A stretch of 27,000 bases of DNA. It comes from Chara braunii (lineage: Eukaryota > Streptophyta > Charophyceae > Charales > Characeae). This document shows positions 19,736 through 27,000 of the stretch, piece after piece. Both the position numbers and the translations under genes were made by a program. Every line of letters begins with the position of its first letter. The stretch's first letter is position 1. The DNA is taken from contig BFEA01000058.1 in the NCBI GenBank assembly GCA_003427395.1, forward strand, positions 2,513,729-2,540,728, given 5' to 3'. The notes beneath the pieces were generated by a model. It worked only from the letters and a program-made list of their open reading frames with translations. It was not told the DNA's origin and ran no database searches.

Positions 19736-20415
19736 AGTTGGTCTGCCCTGGCCATAGAGACGAGGCAACCCCCTTTGTCACAAGGTAGGGGTGACCACTC
19801 GTTCCCCCACAGCAAACGACAATCTTAACAAACCCATAATACCTTTATCTTTTTTAATGATAGTCTAGTCGCCCTCCTCAAGAGGAAAGCAATAGCATCC
19901 CACTATGAACCAGAAACGAAGTTCCGGCGTGAGCCTGGCTACCATCTATTGGGCTCACAATATCGAAATTTATCATAACATGATAGCAAAACATAATACT
20001 ACGGCCATAAGAGATGAAATGTAGTTCAATTACGTATCCTTACGAATAACTTCCGGTGTTATCATAAAAGTCATACCATCAAAGTTGCATGTCTTTTTCC
20101 TAGGACCTTCAAAAAAACAATTCACGATAGTTAACAACAATTGTTTAAAAAAAAAGTAAAACAGTTTTAAAAAAATTCCAAAATTAAACTATCCATTATA
20201 TATTTAAATTATTAAGTCAAAAAAAATTAGAAATATTTCTTGAACACAAATGACACAATTCAATGACCCTTTTAACCCGATCACAATTTCCAATACGAGA
20301 ATTTATATTCGACTCCTCAAATCAAAAGTTACACACTTATTGTTTGACTTAAAATAAAGTTAGCAATTACATGGCTTAAATTTAAGGATATACTAGGAAA
20401 TTTATTAGAACACCT
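19736..20415. other. unannotated AT-rich spacer
   Basis: AT-rich from about 20090 onward with A-runs at 20147-20155 and 20219-20226. No gene, RNA or repeat is recognised. Confidence 0.4.
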
Positions 20416-20980
20416 TCATGTTTCTCTCTTTTCACTCAAAAGAATTATTTCACCAAAAAAATAATAATTATTTTCTATTAGACCCTCGGGGGGAACTTCC
20501 GTAAATGTGAACTCGGATCCCAAGTCCGTCCCCGAGCACCATCTATTTCTTTTTATTCTCACACCCCATATGTTCAAATCTTCTGACAATACAATATGGT
20601 TCCAATCACTGACTTTGAAACCATTGTTTCTCAAAGAACAAATCATAGATATCACCAACTTCCAACGACTCTTTACGAATACGAGGTCATTTCTCTCATC
20701 TCTCCTTATATGCCCATCTACTAGCAGCAGTAGAGGTGGCAGCCTCCTCAACCCTCTCCTTGGTTATCATTATTTGCCTTACCCTTAGATCAAGCAACTC
20801 TTTCGTTGAAAGTTTCATTTCCATATTTTGTTCCCTCCACATGGTAAAAAAACTCTCAATTGGAAAAGTCTCTTATCGTCCGAAGACTCCGAACCATTTC
20901 CATATTTTGTTCCCTCCACATGGTAAGAAAACTGTCAATTGGAAAAGTCTCTTATCGTCCAAAGACTCTGAACCACAATG
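20416..20980 (-). pseudogene. possible decayed coding remnant, unidentified
   Basis: On the minus strand a 111-codon frame (20751 to 20416) contains RNDLVFVKSRWKLVISMICS, NGFKVSDWNHIVLSEDLNIW and RIKRNRWCSG, which has a protein-like balance of residues. Upstream on the same strand, in another frame, a segment starting at about 20843 reads MWREQNMEMKLSTKELLDLR, then QIMITKERVEEAATS and SRWAYKER before a stop. The two could be parts of one broken gene, joined by a frameshift near 20700. I recognise no family, so this is a weak call; a chance frame in AT-rich DNA is possible. Confidence 0.2.
20816..20973. repeat. 79-bp tandem duplication
   Basis: Units 20816-20894 and 20895-20973 each read CATTTCCATATTTTGTTCCC, TCCACATGGTAA, CAATTGGAAAAGTCTCTTAT and CGTCC.AAGACTC.GAACCA, with about four or five differences. 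It interrupts the coding-like minus-strand remnant upstream of its segment beginning MWREQN. Confidence 0.95.
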
Positions 20981-20989
20981 TGATTGGGC

Positions 20990-22030
20990 CATACCCAGTT
21001 GTCCACTTGATAATAACATTCTCAACAAATATCATCGTCCTTAAATAGATCGGTCACCTCAATGGTTTGTTCGCACACGATTTGACCAATAAATTTGTCA
21101 GATTGGTATGTCCGTCTTCAACAAGAGAATTGGCCTCGGGATGTGACCTCGTGGTATAACTGTAGTTACCTCAAGTTTCTTCAAAACAGTCTGCACCTGT
21201 CCAGCCTAAAACTTATCCCCCATGTACCCATCACCCCTACACAAAGTCCTATCTTCCCTTCCCCTCTCCCACCTGTTAATCTACCCAATAACCCCCCCTA
21301 CCCACGATGAGTACACAAACTCAACACACAATCCACACATAAACACTCAACACTCGTTCGACCCCCACAAGTCAAACCACCCAAACCCCCCTTGCCCGTC
21401 ACTCATAGGGCGCCGTCCGTTCCATGGTTGTTACACGCATTACTCAGTATGCCAAAGTCATACTGCTACGGCTCCAAAACCACACAAATGACTACTACTT
21501 TCAAGCTTATCCTCCTACTGTTCCAATGGCGAAAGACCCAATATTTGCCCGTGCCGCACACTCAGTTTGCACACGCCTTTGTGGAGGTTACGAAAAATCC
21601 CTACTGGCGGTCAAACACCACAAGGAGCTCTGCCGCAACGCGAGCTACTCATCTCCAAATGTCCGTAATAATAAAAAAAATTAAAGAGTTACTTCTAAAA
21701 TTTGTAGCACCGACGGTCAAACCAGACGTCTACCACTACAAGCCACCGTTGTACGTGCGCACGCACCACAACTAGATATTTCATTCAAAAGGAAAAAAAT
21801 CGTTTAATTCAGATATTTAAAAATAATAATAAAAAGTTCTCCGGCAAAACTATCGGTTCACACTATACCAGAGAGAAAGTTCACGCGCGCATCAAACTTG
21901 CGCGCCCACGCACTCTCGGCTCCCTTCAAACAACCCACACTCTTAGTCACACACAAAAAAAAACGATCGTGGCTCGTGCGACATTCCAACTTTCAAATAA
22001 AAACCCTTTCCTGTTGCTTGCAAAAAACAG
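20990..22030. other. unannotated, C/A-rich plus strand
   Basis: Between about 21190 and 21410 the plus strand is poor in G, with C-runs and CACACAA words (low complexity). Three overlapping plus-strand frames of 71-127 codons in this stretch reflect that composition. I see no gene or RNA. Confidence 0.4.
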
Positions 22031-22035
22031 GGCAG

Positions 22036-22125
22036 ATACCCTTGTAAGGGTATTTGTGCCGACACCACACTTGAGTTTTTCCTCAAGTGAATTGTATGCC
22101 CAAAGTTTAGCGTAAAGTTCGAATC
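22036..22125. repeat. two perfect hairpins followed by a B-box-like word
   Basis: ATACCCTT / AAGGGTAT (22036-22053) is an exact 8-bp inverted repeat with a 2-nt centre. CACTTGAG / CTCAAGTG (22068-22089) is an exact 8-bp inverted repeat with a 6-nt loop. About 22 nt later GTTCGAATCC appears near 22117, identical to the B-box core of the family A SINEs. No A-box is evident upstream, so a SINE origin is only a suggestion. The stretch just after (to 22212) holds another exact hairpin, CTTGCAA / TTGCAAG. Confidence 0.55.
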
Positions 22126-22280
22126 CGCTAGGCTTGGGTATTGCTCGAGTGTTGAATCTCAACCGTCAACAGCCACCCAGTGATAGCCCCGATCCTTGCA
22201 ACATCATTGCAAGATGTAACGAGTCTTAAAAAAAAAAAAAGGAGATCCAAGATGTAACGAATCACGAAACATATTTTGTT

Positions 22281-22430
22281 CCTACGACTACTCCTAAGGC
22301 TATATAGGGGACCCCTACAAGCATAGCTTTCTACCTTTCTTCGGTGAAGGGAGGTTGCCTCTCTCGATGGAGGGAGGTAACAACATGCTTGCCCCTTGGT
22401 TACCTCTCTTGGTGGAGGGAGGTAACGGTA
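22281..22430 (+). repeat. R1 terminal repeat with two GTTACCTC hairpins, copy A
   Basis: It starts CCTACGACTACTCCTAAGG, then TATATAGGGGACCCCTACAA and GCATAGCTTTCTACC, which matches copy B (25625) directly and copy C (26622-26700) inverted. Two hairpins follow: arms GTTGCCTCTCTC and GAGGGAGGTAAC around GATG (22354-22381), and arms GTTACCTC and GAGGTAAC (22399-22426). No partner in inverted orientation lies close by, so this copy may be a solo end or one end of a larger element. Confidence 0.8.
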
Positions 22431-22460
22431 TGTTTTGATTGTGTTGGTTTTTGTTTTATA

Positions 22461-24192
22461 CGGCGTCGTTAGACATTCCCCGGGGACACGATTCCAAGGA
22501 TTTCATCTTCGTTCCACTTGTCCTCAAAGCCGATTTTCGAAAAGAAAACGTGAAAACACTCCAAGGACAAATCCTCGGGCTCCGAGGATTTCCCAGGCAA
22601 ATCGTCCTCGACTCCAAGGGACCTCGCGAGGCCTTTTGGAGCCCGAGGATCCGTGATTCATGGGGTGTTGGTGTCGAGCGTAGAAGAAAAATTGGAGGTC
22701 GAAGGTGGTCGAGGGGCAGGGCGACGGCCATTGTTGCCCTTCAACGTCATGGATGTCCTCCAACGGCCTCGTTTGTTTACTGTTGGCGTTGGATGGTGGC
22801 GGGGCGCGTTGTCATTTCCAGCCGCCTCGTTTGGGGTCCGTGGCGTTCCGCTGGGGTCTCCAACAGTCGTTAATTTTGAATTTGTGGTCGTGGTGGGGGG
22901 CGATATGTGGATGACAATGCGTACTCTTGGAGTGTTTCAAATTGTCGTGCGTCGTCACTGTGTGCACATTCCACAAGATCCGTGCCCCATGCTATCCTCT
23001 CTCCTGTGTCATTCATGGCAGCTGCCACTGCCGCTGCTCATTGCTGTGTTGCTTTTCTAGTGGTTGACGTGTGCCACTTGTGTTTCCAATGGCGACGAGG
23101 CAGTCGTCGCCGCCTGTAGGGGTGTGGGGGTCATGAGGTCACCGAAGTGTTCCCGTGGAAGCCCACAGGCGGCTGTCGCGTCATCGCACACCTGCAGATG
23201 TTCGCACGTCCCGCCCGTTCTCCGTTCCGTCGACAATCTTGGCATCGCTCAAGGGAGCACACCGGAGCCCAGTGCAACACATAGTTGAAAGACAGCCTCC
23301 AAGGTTGCCACACGGTCTGGGGCATTGACCACTCTCTATACCAGCATCCTTTGCCTGCACCTCGATAGCTTCGCCTTCATGCGGCTGGATGCTCTGTCTA
23401 CCTGACAACGGCCAATAACGGCCAGCGCCGCCCCCACCACCCCCGTCTTCTCAATGGATGTCAACACCGCACGCCCATCTCCCCCCCCACCCTTCATTGC
23501 CCACAAACTTCGAAAAGACGTGGTCACCAGCAAGCCTGCCTCCTTCCCCATGTACACGCGTCCTCAGCGTCCACGTCCCCGTGCCACGTCGGCTGCACTT
23601 TACGCGTCCTCAGGGCGACCGGAACGGATGATGGCACAATGGAGGTTGTTGCCCACCGAAGCTCGCGCTGCAAGCTGCTACGCACTGTCACTCAAAGAGC
23701 CGACCTGACGACGGACCTCTTCGCCAGACACACCTTCCACCACACACTGTGTGTCGTCGTCGTCACTCAACGGGGTGAGACGGAGACGGCATCAAAGGGA
23801 TGGCAAGGAAAACAACATATCCACTGCCTAGCTGCCGCACTGGGAATGCCTGTGTGCCACCTAGCCATCGTCCCTCGCCGGAACTCAAATTTCAAATTTT
23901 GGACGGGGACATTCCCACTTTTTTTTTTTTTTTTTTTTGCGCCCCCCCACGTATTCACGCCCGTTGCCTGTGGATGAACATGCCTCTTGAGCGGACATCC
24001 CAAACCGCACCACAGACACACCTCTCGCGGCCGCGTATAATTGTATGAAATTGGTCGCGGGAAGCCCCCGAGGATCCGTCCTCAGAGCCATTCCCCGAGG
24101 ATAGGTGGAACGACTCCGCCCAAATTCCAAAATTTCCCCGAGGATTCATCCTCGGAGCCCGAGGACGCCCTGAGGAGTGTCTAACGAGGCCC
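22461..24192. mobile_element. PIF/Harbinger-like non-autonomous element
   Basis: A 1,732-bp segment is bounded by imperfect terminal inverted repeats. The left end is CGGCGTCGTTAGACATTCC. The right end, read inverted, is GGGCCTCGTTAGACACTCC, with the core TCGTTAGACA exact. ATA flanks both sides (22458-22460 and 24193-24195) as a 3-bp target duplication. The GGGCCTCGTT start and 3-bp duplication fit PIF/Harbinger, although ATA is not the usual TWA. Inside each end, CCGAGGAT and its complement ATCCTCGG recur (22571-22650; 24065-24165), as expected of subterminal protein-binding repeats. No transposase frame is visible inside; the centre is GC-rich filler with a T-run at 23919-23938. Confidence 0.65.
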
Positions 24193-24195
24193 ATA

Positions 24196-24749
24196 GTCTT
24201 TTTTCATCTTCCACATTCTGACGACGCGAGGGCATTTCTTTTGTTTTTGTCTTCTTGTGCTGAGAGATCTTACAACAATGTAGCAGGGCTTGGACGCCCT
24301 CACAGAGGGCGCACTTAGGAAAATGAAGCCGACTGTGTCCATGTCCCTAGCAGTCCTGCCTGCTTTTTCGTTTTTTTTTCTTTTTCCGCTACTAGCTCCC
24401 CCAGCCTCGGCCCGCCCTGCTACTGGTATTGCCTCGGCAGGCTCAGCATACCGGTCATCGGAGGGTCGGACTGCTTAGCTGGGCGAGGTACTGTGGTTTA
24501 AAATATGTGCGGTGAGAGAAAGTTATATGTAGCTGTCCCCCGAAGAGGAAAAGACAAGTTTTTCAGGTTTGTTTGGCTTTTTCGGGCCTTGTGGCGTTGC
24601 TTCTTTGGGTGCTTCTGGTTTGTGATTTTTTTTTTTTTTTTTTTCTTGCCTGAGGCGCTTTGCTTTTATTTTCAGGGTCGGCTGGTAGCAGGACAGTGGT
24701 CTGGTTTTGGCCATTTCTGTCCCTTGATTTCACCCCCACACTTACACCT
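24196..24749. other. unannotated, T-run
   Basis: Holds T-runs near 24369-24380 and 24626-24644. The overlapping plus-strand frames beginning at 24505 and 24660 (115 and 218 codons) are discussed under rejected items. Confidence 0.4.
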
Positions 24750-25468
24750 GGAGGGAGGTTCCACAAGCCACATATTTGGATTAGTGGATACAATGCGTGC
24801 GAAGAACCGTGGATTTGGCGGGTCATCAGCGGTGACGTGTTTTCTCGATTGAAGTGGGGAAAACAAGGCATATTTGTGCTGTCCCATTGGGCGTTTTTTC
24901 TTTTCTGTTTTTTGTTTTTTTGTCGTGGTCCTCTGGAGGTCCTGAACGTTTGCGATTTTCACACGGACATTTTTGCTGAGTGGTTCGATGCACTTCTGGT
25001 TAATGGTGAAGGCAAGGATGACTGGCGTCATCTCTGGAAAGTCATTGTGGTTTGGGAGGTGTTTGGGAGGGTTCGATCCCCTCACCTACAGCTAACGGGG
25101 CATGGAGTTACTCCTGACCCCCTTTCCCAAATGAGAATTTCTGTCAGAACAAAGGAGAAGCCTACGCTGTGGCACATTTCAAGGAAACCTCAGACTGTTG
25201 TCAATGAATATGGTCCATGCGCCCACTCACATGCAGTCGTCTTGACTGCCGCAGCCATGGTCAGTGAATCATACCCTGACATCTGCCACCCCACCTGGAT
25301 CAGACACCATCAATAGGAAGACACTTTCTTTTCTTTTATAGCATTTTTCTATCATGAAATGTTTTTTTTGTTCTTACTTTCCATATTTCACGCTGCCAAC
25401 CACCTGCCCCCCACCCATCCCACACCCATCACACTAATCCAAATACATGGCTGGTGGGACCTCCCTCC
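24750..25468. repeat. fold-back pair, 37-bp inverted arms
   Basis: The left arm 24750-24786 (GGAGGGAGGTTCCACAAGCC then ACATATTTGGATTAGTG) and the right arm 25432-25468 (CACTAATCCAAATACATGG then CTGGTGGGACCTCCCTCC) pair at 33 of 37 positions, with the GGAGGG ends outermost. The 645-bp interior contains part of an unassigned open frame and a perfect T-arm-like word at about 25069-25086. I found no target-site duplication with confidence, so whether this is one element or two facing insertions is open. Confidence 0.7.
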
Positions 25469-25624
25469 TGAGCTGGGCAAAGACCCCAGTAAACTCCTTT
25501 GCATTTGGTTGTTTGTTGAGGATTCCCAGCCTCTCTTTTGGTGTGCGTAATCAAATGAGCTGAGTTTTTTTTTTTTTTTTTTTAAGTTAAGCTTCATTTT
25601 TCTCTCAATTCCACCTTTCACTAT
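25469..25624. other. unannotated, T-run
   Basis: Contains a T-run at 25566-25583 next to AAGTTAAGCTTC. Nothing else is recognised. Confidence 0.4.
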
Positions 25625-26700
25625 CTACCTACCACTACTCCCAAGCCTATACAGGGGACCTCTGCAAGCATAGCTACCTCTCACAGGGGATGCATGATCA
25701 GCGGTGGTCAGGGAGTAGCGTGGGGCCGCTGGTGGGGGGCCGGCTAATGCACAGACCCAAAGAAAAAGAGCTGAGTTTTCTTGCATATAAAAAATAAAAG
25801 ACATCCAGCAGCCTAGCTCAATTGGTTAGGCACGCAAGTGGCATTCAGGAGTCGGGGGTTCAATCCCCATGGCCGCCTGTAGCACTCTTGGTGCCAACCA
25901 ACTGAGATAGTCAGCTGGATCCTACCAGTCGGTATTAGTAAGGTCTTCAGCCAACACGGGTGTGAGTGCGTATGTGAGTGGGTTACCTGTGGTGTGTGGG
26001 AGAGTGTTGGCGTTAGACACTACTGTTACTCGATGGGAGTCGGGGAAGATGAAAAGGGGGCACAGTTACTGGCAAATGCTCGGTCCTTGTGTTAGCCGGG
26101 GCCCCACCGGCGGCCTCAACCCTGCACCCTAAATGCTAGGGCAAAGGGCCAAACATGGCGTTACCCCTCTCCACCGAGAGAGGTAACCTGTTCATCATTT
26201 GAGAAGGGTGGGTATGACTTTGAAAATCAGATACAGTAACTGCGGCCTGATGAGTGGAAGAGAGAGGAGTGTGGGTAGTGTGTTTCTCTGAATTGGAGGG
26301 GTCTGGGATTCACCACATTAGGGTTTGGTAGGTAGCTGGGCACATGATTGGTCAAGCTGTTGCCAGGAAAAAGGTTAGTCCACCATCTCGGTCTGATGGG
26401 CAGTCAATCCCCTCGTCTGAGGGCAATCAATGCTGTCCGTTGTCTACAGCTTACAACTTTCTCCGTCTTTGTAATTGGGACACTGGACCCGGTTTCCAGC
26501 TGGTACAGCTCCCCACCAATAAAATTGGAGCCATCTATAACAGGGAGCCTATTATTGGAGGATGCTCTTATCACACCTAATAATAGCCAGCCCGTGGCTG
26601 TTTTCGTCAAAAAAAAAAAAAAGGTAACCTCCCTTCACGGAAGAGGTAGAAAGCTATGCTTGCAGGGGTCCCCTGTATAGCCTTAGGAGGAGTGGTAGGT
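25625..26700. mobile_element. R1 inverted-repeat element containing a SINE
   Basis: Copy B at 25625-25680 reads CTACCTACCACTACTCCCAA, GCCTATACAGGGGACCTCTG and CAAGCATAGCT. Copy C at 26622-26700 is its inverted partner, reading on the minus strand CCTACCACTCCTCCTAAGG, then CTATACAGGGGACCCCTGC and AAGCATAGCTTTC. Together they define a unit of about 1.08 kb. Inside lie a tRNA-headed SINE (25808), a near-perfect hairpin with arms GTTACCCCTCTC and GAGAGAGGTAAC around CACC (26160-26187), and an A13 run at 26609-26622 abutting GGTAACCTCCC. There is no transposase. Exact ends and target duplication were not resolved. Confidence 0.6.
25808..26150 (+). mobile_element. tRNA-derived SINE, family C
   Basis: It begins GCAGCCTAGCTCAATTGG with an intact A-box (TAGCTCAATTGG), followed about 35 nt later by GGGGGTTCAATCCCC, an intact B-box in a strong T-arm, and GGCCGCC. 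The head is close to a real tRNA in size (about 70 nt), but acceptor ends GCAGCCT and GGCCGCC do not pair fully and no normal anticodon arm forms. The downstream body, to roughly 26150, is non-coding and has no A-tail at a clear place. The head is different from families A and B. Confidence 0.6.
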
Positions 26701-26940
26701 GAAAGATATGTTCCATGATTGACTTACCGTGAGGGCACGGGTGCGCAGCCCGTAGTTTGTTTGTTGATGTGGTTCGGGAAGGGTAAGGTAGTGATTATGC
26801 TGTATGTATGTTTTATCATGTTCGCTATACACAGCTTGAAGAGAGTGTGTGTGGGGTCCCGGTTGGTGCTTTGTTCACGATGTTCATGGGACGCTGGACC
26901 CAGTTTCCAGCAGGTGGCGCTCCCCATCAATAGACAGGAG
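26477..26940. repeat. 54-bp dispersed direct repeat (two copies)
   Basis: 26477-26530 and 26888-26940 share GGGACACTGGACCCGGTTTC / GGGACGCTGGACCCAGTTTC, then CCAGCTGGTACAGCTCCCCA / CCAGCAGGTGGCGCTCCCCA, then YCAATA and GGAG. One copy is inside the R1 element and the other outside it. Confidence 0.8.
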
Positions 26941-26941
26941 A

Positions 26942-26963
26942 ATGTGTGTGCATGTGCAGGTGC

Positions 26964-26997
<34 letters not shown>

Positions 26998-27000
26998 GTG
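26942..27000. repeat. (GT)n microsatellite, runs off the window
   Basis: Imperfect GT dinucleotide repeat with GCATGTGCAG and TTT interruptions, then pure TG to the window end, so its full length is unknown. Confidence 0.95.

Noticed and set aside
22653-23060. 135-codon frame and several overlapping frames inside the Harbinger-like element
   Set aside because: GC-rich DNA with open frames on both strands, none with transposase (DDE) or Myb-like motifs.
25069-25086. Perfect T-arm and B-box word GAGGGTTCGATCCCCTC
   Set aside because: No A-box at a normal distance and no cloverleaf; kept only as a note inside the fold-back interior.
24660-25316. 218-codon plus-strand frame, the longest in the window
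   Set aside because: No domain or family motif; an Ala/Val start region without signal, a Phe/Cys-rich segment produced by T-runs, and it runs across one arm of the fold-back pair. A spliced or lineage-specific gene cannot be excluded, but the sequence gives no positive support.

Overview
This is nuclear DNA of a eukaryote, and it is repeat-rich and gene-poor. I found no intact protein-coding gene. Nearly every open frame longer than 60 codons is explained by homopolymer runs, a microsatellite, biased base composition or transposon remains. The clues to lineage are decayed transposons (Helitron, a PIF/Harbinger-like element, tRNA-derived SINEs), fragments of cytoplasmic-type large-subunit rRNA, long T-runs and one 10-N assembly gap. 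They fit a plant or green-lineage genome with large repeat-filled intergenic space (a streptophyte or charophyte alga would fit), but nothing here fixes the species.

Layout. 60-960 is an array of T-rich direct repeats. 1114-3745 is the amino-terminal (Rep/HUH) half of a Helitron protein, broken by frameshifts, a small deletion and stops, and truncated before the Pif1-like helicase. 4098-4198 (minus) and 9284-9410 (plus) are two members of one tRNA-headed SINE family; 8100-8254 (minus) has a second type of tRNA head. 9485-9815 and 11570-11730 are two diverged pseudogene copies of the same part of the 26S/28S rRNA. Between them lie duplications of 57 bp and 192 bp and a 128-bp AG microsatellite. 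11870-12330 is a GTT-rich low-complexity stretch.

13067-13860 is the most unusual part: about eleven units, each with a conserved 19-nt loop. In most units the loop is closed by a stem whose sequence changes from unit to unit while pairing is kept. It is followed by a second, different repeat family (14104-14290 and 15241-15575), which is split by a block of insertions carrying an inverted repeat, a 191-bp tandem duplication and the assembly gap.

15600-22030 is mostly unrecognised, with a few local duplications (17692, 18838, 19700, 20816) and a weak minus-strand coding-like remnant near 20416-20980. 22030-27000 is a nest of inverted-repeat elements: a 1,732-bp Harbinger-like non-autonomous element with a 3-bp target duplication, a family whose termini carry GTTACCTC hairpins, a fold-back pair, a third type of tRNA-derived SINE, and a GT microsatellite running off the end.

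The genes do not form any pathway: the window is a record of transposition, tandem duplication and decay. The hairpin array is the one part whose structure looks maintained rather than simply decaying.
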